Below, one piece after another: positions 6,874 to 13,581 of a DNA stretch of 22,354 bases. Under the pieces are notes generated by a model that saw nothing but the letters and a program-made list of their open reading frames with translations, made no database searches and was not told the DNA's origin. Location of the stretch: IMG/VR virus record IMGVR_UViG_3300034068_000810, positions 1-22,354 of that record; one strand, 5' to 3'. Numbering within the stretch: position 1 is the stretch's first letter; each line of letters begins with the position of its first letter. Source of the DNA: a virus. Made by a program: the position numbers and the translations under genes.

Positions 6874-6918
6874 ACATAAAGAATTTGATTGTGAACATTC
6901 GCCTTGGCTATGGCATCC

Positions 6919-7143
6919 TCATAACTTGATGCCTCTAATGTTATACCAGTGCATAGCTCGTCTGATATAGCGTAACAGATGTGATACCTTTTCATAAATT
7001 TGAAAGATTAAAATTAATAATATGACTATCCACCCAAATAGAATGGCTATAATATATGTTTCCCAATTATACCTAATCGACAAACCTGATTCCATGCATA
7101 CCAAAATGGATAGCAAGAATGAAATAATAAAGTAGTACATCAT
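6919..7143 (-). CDS. Small membrane protein
   Basis: 74 aa. Two predicted membrane helices (about residues 3-17 and 29-50) are followed by a basic cytoplasmic tail (HLLRYIRRAMHWYNIRG). It overlaps the zinc-ribbon gene upstream by 4 bp. It forms a cluster of membrane genes with 6703-6873 and 6332-6715. Small phage membrane proteins may act in superinfection exclusion or lysis control, but nothing here decides this. Confidence 0.65.
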   Translation of the reverse strand: MMYYFIISFLLSILVCMESGLSIRYNWETYIIAILFGWIVILLILIFQIYEKVSHLLRYIRRAMHWYNIRGIKL

Positions 7144-7451
7144 AGGTCTCTAAGTTTAGCTGCAAACTCATAGTCCTCTACATCTACCGCCCTCTGTAGT
7201 GCCTTGTCCTTGTCAGCAAGCAACACGAACTCATCTGTAGGTGTCCACATCATACCGCCAGTGTGTAACATCGTACCGCACTTACACTTAACAGCTTGAA
7301 AGTTAGTACGTTGTCCTATGTTTATTAAATGACGCAAACAATATATACAGTGAGTGGTCTCATTAACTAAGTACACACTACCCTTTCGCCTAAATTGACT
7401 CTGCTCATTCGGAGCGTCCGACAGAGCGATTACTTTATCTCCTTGTTTCAT
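7140..7451 (-). CDS. Zinc-ribbon protein with C-terminal UVR-like motif
   Basis: 103 aa. C35-x2-C38 and C56-x-C58 form a likely zinc site. Residues 88-103 (AVDVEDYEFAAKLRDL) match the UVR motif of UvrB and UvrC, a helical hairpin for protein-protein contact that also occurs in ClpC-associated McsA-type zinc proteins. It could be an adaptor that contacts host repair or protease machinery; that is inference. It overlaps both neighbours. Confidence 0.7.
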   Translation of the reverse strand: MKQGDKVIALSDAPNEQSQFRRKGSVYLVNETTHCIYCLRHLINIGQRTNFQAVKCKCGTMLHTGGMMWTPTDEFVLLADKDKALQRAVDVEDYEFAAKLRDL

Positions 7452-7629
7452 GTTCCCTAAAATTATAGTGAGGTCGCATTACCTCATCTCTGTTAATACC
7501 ATCGAGGTAGCCTTGAACATACCCAGTGTTCACATCCAAGGCTCTCTGCCTATTCTCTATCTGATAGAGCTTATCTTTAAGCTCATTATTCGTGATTTGT
7601 AGCTCACGAATGAGCTCATCTACAACCAT
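7435..7629 (-). CDS. Small coiled-coil protein
   Basis: 64 aa. Residues 1-32 (VDELIRELQITNNELKDKLY) have heptad-like leucine spacing and should form a coiled coil; the rest is polar and ends HETRR. It overlaps the zinc-ribbon gene by 17 bp and the small gene upstream by 10 bp. Function unknown. Confidence 0.6.
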   Translation of the reverse strand: MVVDELIRELQITNNELKDKLYQIENRQRALDVNTGYVQGYLDGINRDEVMRPHYNFREHETRR

Positions 7630-7754
7630 GTTATTGATTTTATTTGGCTACCAACATACTTATTGACAATATAGTCATAAGCCTTCGAAATAGTGCTGTT
7701 CTCTAAGGTCGCTCTTCTTACCTCTCCTTTGTATTTATATATTATCTCTATCAT
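7620..7754 (-). CDS. Very small basic hypothetical protein
   Basis: 44 aa, MIEIIYKYKGEVRRATLENS onward, stop TAG. It fills the gap between two overlapping genes, sharing 20 bp with the gene upstream and 10 bp downstream, as typical for this block. It looks like a small alpha/beta protein (EIIYKYKGE strand, SKAYDYIVNKY helix). Not recognised. Confidence 0.55.
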   Translation of the reverse strand: MIEIIYKYKGEVRRATLENSTISKAYDYIVNKYVGSQIKSITWL

Positions 7755-7995
7755 ATTGTTTAATTAAGTCCGACTGCTCCTGAATTCTTTTATCCTTATG
7801 TCTCAACTTGGCTGACTTCCTAAACGAGTCAGCGTGCAAGTCCTTTAGGTTTTCTAATAGACTATCAAAACGAGCTCTGAGCCTAATGTTTTTCTCGTAC
7901 TCCATCTCATTTTTCTTCTTAAATTCAGCCAATAGCCGAAGCGTGATTGCATTACTGACTATCAGCAATACAATTAAACCTGTTTCTATGTTCAT
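7735..7995 (-). CDS. Membrane-anchored coiled-coil protein (spanin- or Rz-like in shape)
   Basis: 86 aa. Residues 5-21 (TGLIVLLIVSNAITLRL) form one N-terminal membrane helix, then a long charged helix (residues 24-84) with coiled-coil character. This N-anchor plus periplasmic coiled coil resembles i-spanins such as Rz, but no holin or endolysin is nearby and the gene sits in the early block, so a lysis role is only one option. It overlaps the upstream gene by 4 bp. Confidence 0.6.
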   Translation of the reverse strand: MNIETGLIVLLIVSNAITLRLLAEFKKKNEMEYEKNIRLRARFDSLLENLKDLHADSFRKSAKLRHKDKRIQEQSDLIKQYDRDNI

Positions 7996-8207
7996 ATTAT
8001 TTGTTTATAGCGAGACATCTTTATCCCATGTTTATTTATTTTGTGCAACCCTAATTCTGAATTTAATTTTCGTGTTTCTTTATTTTGCATTCTTGATGGT
8101 GTTACAACCCATACATCATCATTGCCATCAATTATGTTTATGTTTTGACTATGTAAATATTCTGAAATATCTTTCATGGCAATTCTGGCTGAATAACTTT
8201 CTTGCAT
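7992..8207 (-). CDS. Small hypothetical protein
   Basis: 71 aa. N-terminal helix (ARIAMKDISEYLHSQ), then IIDGNDDVWVVTPSRM, and a basic C-terminus (KINKHGIKMSRYKQII). One base separates it from the TAVEWL gene upstream, and it overlaps the next by 4 bp. Its DNA is noticeably more AT-rich than the genes to its left. Not recognised. Confidence 0.6.
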   Translation of the reverse strand: MQESYSARIAMKDISEYLHSQNINIIDGNDDVWVVTPSRMQNKETRKLNSELGLHKINKHGIKMSRYKQII

Positions 8208-8208
8208 A

Positions 8209-8469
8209 TCATTCTGATTTAAAGGTTTCTTTGTAGTATTGTTCTGCTCTTTCTTTTGAAACTAAATATTCTTCATCTGATATTTCTCCATCTTCATATA
8301 GTGTTAAATCAATTAATGCTTGACTATAACTATTACATATTTGCTCTTTTTCTATTTTTTTGGCTTGTTTAATTAGTTTTTTAATTGTAAAATTTCTAAG
8401 ACTTATTTCTTCAATTTTATAAGCTATTGCTAATGCTTCAGCTAACCATTCTACTGCTGTCTGTTTCAT
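8209..8469 (-). CDS. Small TAVEWL-motif protein
   Basis: 86 aa. It begins MKQTAVEWLAEAL and ends EQYYKETFKSE, very like the typical TAVEWL small proteins of flavobacterial phages. The middle is a lysine and isoleucine-rich helix. It is encoded in strongly AT-rich DNA. Function unknown. Confidence 0.75.
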   Translation of the reverse strand: MKQTAVEWLAEALAIAYKIEEISLRNFTIKKLIKQAKKIEKEQICNSYSQALIDLTLYEDGEISDEEYLVSKERAEQYYKETFKSE

Positions 8470-8480
8470 TTTATTGTAAT

Positions 8481-8717
8481 TTAAAAGTTAAATAATCTTT
8501 GTAAAAAACTTTTCGGTTGTGTTTTTTCAAGTATTGCCACAATTATTTCTGTATTTACTTGCTCTTGACCAGCAGGTAATGTTGTAAACCAATCTTCACC
8601 TAAAAAATGGTTTGTTAATATTTTAAATGCCTCTTCTGATGTTGTAGGTGGAGGACATATTCCATAGTCAATTTTTGACTTTTTTCTTTGTTCTTCTAAA
8701 AATTGTTCTGCTGTCAT
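8481..8717 (-). CDS. Small hypothetical phage protein with TAExxL start
   Basis: 78 aa. It begins MTAEQFLEEQRKK, a diverged form of the TAVEWL start. The region PPPTTSEEAFKILTNHFLGE followed by GQEQVNTEIIVAIL resembles a small protein I recognise from Bacteroidota phages without a known role. Its start is one base after the stop of the 31-aa gene upstream. Confidence 0.7.
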   Translation of the reverse strand: MTAEQFLEEQRKKSKIDYGICPPPTTSEEAFKILTNHFLGEDWFTTLPAGQEQVNTEIIVAILEKTQPKSFLQRLFNF

Positions 8718-8718
8718 C

Positions 8719-8814
8719 TTATTTCTTTTTAAATTTCCTAACTATTATTACTACTGCATAACACATTAACAAACCAATAAACATTCCTTCAAATCCTCCA
8801 ATTATTTGTTTCAT
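8719..8814 (-). CDS. 31-aa single-pass membrane peptide
   Basis: MKQIIGGFEGMFIGLLMCYA then VVIIVRKFKKK, stop TAA. It has one hydrophobic helix (about residues 9-25) and a basic C-terminus. It fits exactly between two genes with 1-bp gaps, and both junctions carry the repeated AATTTAAAAAGAAATA block, which supports it as a real reading unit. Too short for a family call. Confidence 0.45.
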   Translation of the reverse strand: MKQIIGGFEGMFIGLLMCYAVVIIVRKFKKK

Positions 8815-8815
8815 A

Positions 8816-9592
8816 CTATTTCTTTTTAAATTGTTCAAACCATTCTTTAAATGCACCAAAATGTTTGAATTCTTTTTCACCAAATGTATAAGCATCTCTT
8901 ACTATTTTTTCAACTTCTTCCTCACTATACATTCTTTCTTGTTGCCATTTAACACCTGCAATAAATAAAGTTTCATCTTTGAATAACCCACTATTTACTG
9001 CTCTTTTTGATGCTTCTTCTAATGTTTCACTAACAGGTGGCTCCCATACTTTACCTGTATATGGTATATGTTTAGTTTCTTCTTTAATAAGCTTTCCTTG
9101 ATTATCAAAAAATAATTGATTGCCATTTTCAGAAAAAACAAGTGGGTGTTTATATTCTTCTTCTTGTGGAATTATTAGTTGATAACTATAGTGAGTGCTT
9201 GGATTTCCTTCTTTCCATATATCTGCAACCTCAACACTCTCACAACTATTGTTATCAACAAACCATTCTAAAAACTTATCATCAATAGATTGAACACCAT
9301 CTGCAATTAAGTCTTGGTCTGTTGTTAGGATGATTTTAGAACCTTCATTATTAAAATCAGTATATAAAAGTAAATCTTCTTTAGTTACTTTATGAACCCA
9401 TTCTTTATCTATGTGTTTCACAAATAATTTAACCCAATCACCTTCTTTAATTTCTTCTGAATTAGTGATGTATAAGTTTTGGTTTGTGCAATCTGAATAA
9501 GACTTTGCTTCCATACTTAAAAATAAAGTATTGTGTCTATTTATTTGTAACCTACTTGGTTTCTCCGTTGGTAATAAATGTATGTTTTTCAT
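8816..9592 (-). CDS. Conserved Bacteroidota phage protein (MKNIHLLPTEKPSRL type)
   Basis: 258 aa, stop TAG. The start MKNIHLLPTEKPSRL, then TNQNLYITNSEEIKEGDWV, IILTTDQDLIADGVQSIDD and FLEWFVDNNSCESVEV form a pattern I recognise from many hypothetical proteins of flavobacterial phages; no biochemical role is known to me. The C-terminus is a charged helix (SEEEVEKIVRDAYTFGEKE) ending EQFKKK. The next gene downstream starts one base after its stop. Confidence 0.8.
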   Translation of the reverse strand: MKNIHLLPTEKPSRLQINRHNTLFLSMEAKSYSDCTNQNLYITNSEEIKEGDWVKLFVKHIDKEWVHKVTKEDLLLYTDFNNEGSKIILTTDQDLIADGVQSIDDKFLEWFVDNNSCESVEVADIWKEGNPSTHYSYQLIIPQEEEYKHPLVFSENGNQLFFDNQGKLIKEETKHIPYTGKVWEPPVSETLEEASKRAVNSGLFKDETLFIAGVKWQQERMYSEEEVEKIVRDAYTFGEKEFKHFGAFKEWFEQFKKK

Positions 9593-9593
9593 A

Positions 9594-10154
9594 CTATTTC
9601 TTTTTAAATTGTTTACAACTTTTCTTAGCTTCTTTTTCTTTTTGTTTTTGTTCTATAATTTCAATCAACTTCTCAAGACAAACAAGGTCTGCTTCTTCAT
9701 AAGTTGCTGTGTTAGATACTCCAATTTCTAAATATTCATTATCATTAATCCAAATGTAAAAGTCATAACTTTTTTTACCTGTTATAATTTGTGGTTTTAG
9801 ATATGAATCTAAATTATACTTCTCTCTAAACCATCTAAATGCTTGTGAGTATGTTGGTGCTGCAACTCTAAGTGAATTAAAATCGTTGACATAAAACTTG
9901 CTGCTTTGAGTACCATTAATTCTAAATCCTGAAGAATACAATCTTACCATATCTGTTACACTAAAATTTTGTTCATCAAATCCTGACCACATAGCAAAAC
10001 ATGATCCATCATATCTAAGTTGCTTCATTCTTAAAGCTAACTCGTAAGGTATAAATTCTTTTTCCATTTCTTTGGCTTCTGCTAATTCATTAGAGTATTT
10101 ACAAACATCTTCTAAAGACATTTTCTCAATTAGTTGGTCTACTGCTGTTTTCAT
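9594..10154 (-). CDS. Conserved phage protein with TAVDQL start
   Basis: 186 aa, stop TAG. It begins MKTAVDQLIEKM (the TAV-x-x-L motif). The middle contains APTYSQAFRWFREKYNL, a segment I associate with hypothetical proteins of Bacteroidota phages, followed by a beta-rich part (YDFYIWINDNEYLEIGV) and a helix ending KQFKKK. It overlaps the metallophosphoesterase gene by 4 bp. It may be a TAVEWL module fused to another domain. Function unknown. Confidence 0.75.
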   Translation of the reverse strand: MKTAVDQLIEKMSLEDVCKYSNELAEAKEMEKEFIPYELALRMKQLRYDGSCFAMWSGFDEQNFSVTDMVRLYSSGFRINGTQSSKFYVNDFNSLRVAAPTYSQAFRWFREKYNLDSYLKPQIITGKKSYDFYIWINDNEYLEIGVSNTATYEEADLVCLEKLIEIIEQKQKEKEAKKSCKQFKKK

Positions 10155-10669
10155 AAGTCCTCAATGCTTTTTGGTTTATAATTCATTAAATGTGCGTCAA
10201 CGTTAAAGTATTTTCTCAATGTAGGTGTCGGTTTGCTACCCTCATCCAAGTAACTGTCGTTCACAATCACCTCCTCAAGTCTGTTGATATGATGGATGTG
10301 AGCATGGATATTCCCCCTATAGAATTGTGCCTCGTTAGGATGGATAGGTACATGCGTCAATATAAATCCCTTGTAGTCAACAGCACCAGCTACACTATCT
10401 ACATACTGTAACAAATGCTTAATGTCCTGGTGTCTATCATGGTTACCCAACACAACTATCTTCCTACCTTTCAGCATGTCTAACTTATAATAACTCCTCG
10501 CCCTCTCCATCGTTACATCGCCTATAATATAGGTAGTATCTCGCTTATTGACAACGCTGTTCCACTGACTTATCAAATGGTTGTCATGCTCCTCCGCACT
10601 ACTGAAACCTCGGTACTTAGCAACGCTCTCATGCCCTAAATGTAGGCATCCTAAAAATCTAACTATCAT
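10151..10669 (-). CDS. Calcineurin-like metallophosphoesterase with altered first motif
   Basis: 172 aa. Motifs in order: GCLHLGH at 7-13 (usually D-x-H-x-GH), IGD at 49-51, GNHD at 75-78, H106 in LTHVP, and H122-x-H124 in NIHAHIH. The family hydrolyses phosphoesters with two metal ions. Here the first metal-ligand Asp is Cys8, so metal use or activity may differ. Phage relatives are often found among nucleotide or DNA-repair genes. It overlaps both neighbours by 4 bp. Confidence 0.8.
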   Translation of the reverse strand: MIVRFLGCLHLGHESVAKYRGFSSAEEHDNHLISQWNSVVNKRDTTYIIGDVTMERARSYYKLDMLKGRKIVVLGNHDRHQDIKHLLQYVDSVAGAVDYKGFILTHVPIHPNEAQFYRGNIHAHIHHINRLEEVIVNDSYLDEGSKPTPTLRKYFNVDAHLMNYKPKSIEDL

Positions 10670-10926
10670 AGCTCTAATTTTATGTTATTGATTAATTGAT
10701 TGTCGTACTGCTGATTTACAGAATCGTAAGCTTGCAACATATAGCTCAACCATTCTTTCTGACTACCGAAATTATTTCTAGGCTCGTAGTCGAAGTGAAC
10801 GAAAATTCTCATCTCGTTGATTGTTACCTCCGCCCATTCATCTAAGTCTGTGAAGAATACATCTACTTCTTCATCACCACCAAACAAGGTTGCCTGACGT
10901 GTGATTGGATTTAATATTGCTTTCAT
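10666..10926 (-). CDS. Small acidic hypothetical protein
   Basis: 86 aa. Beta-rich N-terminus (TRQATLFGGDEEVDVFF), then a helix (EWLSYMLQAYDSVNQQYDN). Strongly acidic between residues 18 and 35. It overlaps the phosphoesterase gene by 4 bp, so the two may be co-translated. Not recognised. Confidence 0.65.
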   Translation of the reverse strand: MKAILNPITRQATLFGGDEEVDVFFTDLDEWAEVTINEMRIFVHFDYEPRNNFGSQKEWLSYMLQAYDSVNQQYDNQLINNIKLEL

Positions 10927-10948
10927 ATTTATAAATTTTAATTTATAA

Positions 10949-11146
10949 TCATTTTTTTAGTTTTCGGACAATAAACTCATGCATAAACTCCTCAAAGCTC
11001 TCATCCTCCCAAGTGTTATCTTGGTCGTATGTCAGTACGAACTCATCCGCTAACTCAATAACTCGGTCAATCTCTTGCCATACCGACTGGCTGTGATAGC
11101 CTCCCCAAAAGTAGAAGGCTATGAATAACTTCTTGTCTCTTTCCAT
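10949..11146 (-). CDS. Small acidic hypothetical protein
   Basis: 65 aa. Aromatic N-terminus (KLFIAFYFWGGYHSQSVW), then an acidic helix (WEDESFEEFMHEFIVRKLKK). Its ATG begins one base inside the TAA of the gene upstream (TAATG overlap). No family recognised. Confidence 0.6.
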   Translation of the reverse strand: MERDKKLFIAFYFWGGYHSQSVWQEIDRVIELADEFVLTYDQDNTWEDESFEEFMHEFIVRKLKK

Positions 11147-11364
11147 TAGTCTAAGTTTTGAAAATAATCAATACGCATGAATAAAGGCTCTAAATACTTG
11201 TTCACCCTATCGTACACCATGTCATCGAAGAAACCTCCGACAACGTCATCAAAGTCATCACCCAATAAATCTCTTACGATATTCTCATATACCGCATCTG
11301 AATTTTTATTTATTAAGATAGGAGTATCCATTACTCCATCTCTTGTTATAATTATTGAATCCAT
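11146..11364 (-). CDS. Small acidic hypothetical protein
   Basis: 72 aa. It has a run of aspartates (DLLGDDFDDVVGGFFDDM, residues 33-50) and a low predicted charge. Short overlaps at both ends place it in the same transcript. Acidic small phage proteins sometimes mimic DNA, but that is only a thought here. Confidence 0.6.
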   Translation of the reverse strand: MDSIIITRDGVMDTPILINKNSDAVYENIVRDLLGDDFDDVVGGFFDDMVYDRVNKYLEPLFMRIDYFQNLD

Positions 11365-11579
11365 TAGTCCTTACGTGTTAAATTGTCCATACTACCAAAC
11401 TCATCTATTGAATACCAAATCTGCTCCATCGTTTGTTCGTTAGTCATTGAAGCTAACAATACCTCTTGTGCCTCCTCATCGGTACATTCGAACATTTCTT
11501 GAACGTCCGTTACATTCCATAAATTGTCCACGAAATAACCATTATCTCGTAATACTTGCTTTGCTTGTTCGATTGTCAT
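11364..11579 (-). CDS. Conserved small Bacteroidota protein (MTIEQAKQVLRDNGY type)
   Basis: 71 aa. MTIEQAKQVLRDNGYFVDNL, then FECTDEEAQEVLLASMTNEQ, then MEQIWYSIDEF, is a pattern I recognise from hypothetical proteins in Bacteroidota conjugative elements and phages. All-helical and acidic. The start is preceded by TAGAACTTATGA, in which the TAG is the stop of the gene upstream. Confidence 0.75.
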   Translation of the reverse strand: MTIEQAKQVLRDNGYFVDNLWNVTDVQEMFECTDEEAQEVLLASMTNEQTMEQIWYSIDEFGSMDNLTRKD

Positions 11580-11584
11580 AAGTT

Positions 11585-11770
11585 CTAATCTTTAAGGTTA
11601 CAGAAAAAGTCCTCGTCAACGAAATAGATGCCACCGTAGTGCTTCTCCATCATTTCTCTCGTTATGTCGGACGGATGATTAATCATCATGCCGTTCTCAA
11701 GTAATTCGTAGTAATACGAGTCTTGCAACTCATAATACTCGTTCTCGGTCAATTGTGTTATTGGTCTCAT
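11585..11770 (-). CDS. Small hypothetical protein
   Basis: 61 aa, stop TAG. Rich in Tyr and Glu at the N-terminus (ENEYYELQDSYYYELLENG), then SDITREMMEKHYGGIYFVD. It overlaps the upstream gene by 4 bp. Its stop is part of the recurring TAGAACTTATGA junction. Function unknown. Confidence 0.65.
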   Translation of the reverse strand: MRPITQLTENEYYELQDSYYYELLENGMMINHPSDITREMMEKHYGGIYFVDEDFFCNLKD

Positions 11771-12306
11771 AATTTCTCGTATATTGTTTCACCATTACTA
11801 AATGTACCCACTACCTTTAGTGGCATACTTACTTGCTCAAACACTTGCTCGGTAAGAGCGATTAATTGGTCTTTTGCTCTATCTACCCATCGCTCCGCAT
11901 GACGTTGTTGTATCTTTAATAAACCTTGATTCATGCATGAACAATTGTTACCGAACAAATTCTCAACCGAATTGTCGCTATCGCTGAACTCATAGCCATC
12001 GAAGATTGTGAACTCAAAGTCTAAACTCGCTCCCTCATAGTACCCCGAACGCATCTTTGCAACTATCTGCAACTCGACCTCTAGGTCGCCATACCATTTG
12101 CTTATTTTGTAGCTGAATAGATTGGATGCATTGTAATTCCTATCTCTATCGCTACCGTCCTCTTTACTGTACTGAATATCTTTTGGTGCGCTCTCCTTTG
12201 CTACCTCTCGAACGAAATCTACGAAGTCTTCAACGTCATCTTGCTCATCCATTAATACGGCAAATACTCTACTTGTATTTCCTCGTGCAAAATTACTTGT
12301 TCCCAT
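11767..12306 (-). CDS. Conserved acidic hypothetical protein (MGTSNFARGNTS type)
   Basis: 179 aa. The start MGTSNFARGNTSRVFAVL looks familiar from proteins of Bacteroidota mobile elements and phages. The body has acidic stretches (DEQDDVEDFVDF; DGYEFSDSDNSVENLFGNN), a CSC pair near residue 122 and a helical region (QRHAERWVDRAKDQLIALTE). It overlaps the 54-aa gene upstream by 14 bp. No function known to me. Confidence 0.7.
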   Translation of the reverse strand: MGTSNFARGNTSRVFAVLMDEQDDVEDFVDFVREVAKESAPKDIQYSKEDGSDRDRNYNASNLFSYKISKWYGDLEVELQIVAKMRSGYYEGASLDFEFTIFDGYEFSDSDNSVENLFGNNCSCMNQGLLKIQQRHAERWVDRAKDQLIALTEQVFEQVSMPLKVVGTFSNGETIYEKL

Positions 12307-12457
12307 GTCTTTCTATTTTAATTAATTTCCATTCATAATTAATACCATTCTCAAAATGCTTTACAATAGCACCCAAATTACTTTGAGGTATTTCTTGATT
12401 GATAACCTTCTCTATTAAACAGAAAGAGAAGGTATCTTCAAATGTTAGTTTAGTCAT
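12293..12457 (-). CDS. Very small hypothetical protein
   Basis: 54 aa, MTKLTFEDTFSFCLIEKVIN to IKIERHGNK, stop TAA. It overlaps the next gene by 14 bp. It is the first coding sequence on the leftward side of the origin-like repeats, and its start lies at the edge of the repeat region. Amphipathic and mildly basic. Not recognised. Confidence 0.55.
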   Translation of the reverse strand: MTKLTFEDTFSFCLIEKVINQEIPQSNLGAIVKHFENGINYEWKLIKIERHGNK

Positions 12458-12826
12458 AATGTTGGTTTTTGTTAAAATAGGTTAAAAAATGTTGGTTTTG
12501 TGTCGGTTTTGTGTTGATTTTGAAGCATACTGAAAGAGCTATCTATCTATATATTAGTTAGTTAGCTATTTTTAGTGTTGAAATGTTGATTTTTCCTCTT
12601 ATATTTTGAAAAAAAAAAAATATATATATATAATAGTAATAGTAGTAGTAATATATAAAAAATAAATTCTGCGTTTTTTTGGGGTGAAAATCAACATTCC
12701 GACACTAATCTTTTTTAAAAGATTGATAGTCATATTGTTAGCTGTTTTGATAGGTCTAAAAATCAACACAAAATCAACATTATTTGTCAAAAATCAACAC
12801 TAATCCCTAATTTCCGACATTTTTGC
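12441..12826. repeat. Iteron-like inverted repeat families around an AT-rich core (candidate replication origin)
   Basis: About five copies related to AATGTTGATTTTT lie in plus orientation on the left (12458-12470, 12488-12500, 12500-12511, 12511-12522, 12582-12594). About four lie in reverse on the right (12687-12698, 12758-12769, 12770-12781, 12789-12801), plus GTCGG variants near 12501, 12699 and 12814. Between them, about 12595-12680 holds a poly-A run, TA repeats and TAG repeats. Repeats flanking an easily melted core are typical of iteron origins, and the phage encodes a DnaA domain IV-like protein. The stretch has no convincing gene. Operators are the alternative. Confidence 0.55.
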
Positions 12827-13046
12827 TTAATTGGATGCCTACAGGTAGCATTTCAAATTCAGGACGTTCTTTTGACGGAACGATTAATAGGTCTAAAAGT
12901 TGTGCGACCTTTGACATCTGCCGACTTGTCGATTGTGAATAAATTCCATGAAGGACTAAACGTCTCTTGTCTATTGTTGCCACATGGGTGACATAGCTGA
13001 TAACCTTGTTACCGTCCAAGAATACATTGTTGAATAATTTTATCAT
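12807..13046 (-). CDS. Conserved small hypothetical protein of Bacteroidota elements
   Basis: 79 aa, stop TAG. NVFLDGNKVISYVTHVATID followed by STSRQMSKVAQLLDLL resembles small proteins from Bacteroidota mobile elements, role unknown. Its 3' end runs into the origin-like repeats, so the stop lies within that region. It overlaps the upstream gene by 4 bp. Confidence 0.65.
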   Translation of the reverse strand: MIKLFNNVFLDGNKVISYVTHVATIDKRRLVLHGIYSQSTSRQMSKVAQLLDLLIVPSKERPEFEMLPVGIQLSKNVGN

Positions 13047-13342
13047 AGCCTATGGTTTTTAAGAGCTTCAATTAGCTCGTTAGTTAATGATTCTTTTACG
13101 TCCCTTGATATGCGCTGTTTGTTGTTGGTAACTTTCCATTCGTTAACGAGCTTCGCTCTCTCTTCTTCTATTCTAAGATAAACAGCTTGCTTCATAACAG
13201 ATTGGAAAGCGTAACTCTCCCACGTTCTGTTAATATAGTGCGCTGAATTTTTCATCTCTAAGATGCCGTCAATAAACATTTGTGTATCGTGCGCAAATCC
13301 ACCTCGTGTATTTCGTGCGCTATTTTTAAATTCTATTTTCAT
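13043..13342 (-). CDS. Conserved small basic hypothetical protein
   Basis: 99 aa. MKIEFKNSARNTRGGFAHDT followed by INRTWESYAFQSVMKQAV is a pattern I recognise from Bacteroidota phage and conjugative-element hypotheticals. Basic overall, with a helical C-terminal half (SRDVKESLTNELIEALKN). Linked to both neighbours by 4-bp overlaps. Function unknown. Confidence 0.7.
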   Translation of the reverse strand: MKIEFKNSARNTRGGFAHDTQMFIDGILEMKNSAHYINRTWESYAFQSVMKQAVYLRIEEERAKLVNEWKVTNNKQRISRDVKESLTNELIEALKNHRL

Positions 13343-13581
13343 AATTCGTTTAGCATTAATTGATATTTTTTAGGTAATTTATTGTACATAGTAATTGTAT
13401 GGGTGCTACTCCATTCGTTTTGAAATCTTTCTTGAATAACGGCTGTTTTTAAACCGTCACCAAAACAGATGGTCGTACCGTAGCCTAAGCTACCTTGTAC
13501 GATTTCAATTGCGACTTCACCGCCACGTTCAACGTAGCGGTTGATTAAGTCTTCGACTGCTGATAATCTGTAGTGTTTCAT
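13339..13581 (-). CDS. Small hypothetical protein
   Basis: 80 aa. Helix (LSAVEDLINRYVERGGEVAI) followed by a beta-rich part (GYGTTICFGDGLKTAVIQE). Its ATG overlaps the TGA of the gene upstream (ATGA), supporting the start. Not recognised as a family. Confidence 0.65.
   Translation of the reverse strand: MKHYRLSAVEDLINRYVERGGEVAIEIVQGSLGYGTTICFGDGLKTAVIQERFQNEWSSTHTITMYNKLPKKYQLMLNEL

Noticed and set aside
7735-7995. Spanin (Rz) call
   Set aside because: The shape fits, but no lysis neighbours are present and many early phage membrane proteins look alike; left as a coiled-coil membrane protein.
12613-12655. CRISPR-like or coding repeat in the TA/TAG tract
   Set aside because: Only simple dinucleotide and trinucleotide repeats with no spacer structure.
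12599-12790. Minus-strand 63-codon frame
   Set aside because: It is made of the repeat family and the AT-rich core, giving a low-complexity Ile/Phe/Tyr product; the origin-like repeats are the better explanation.
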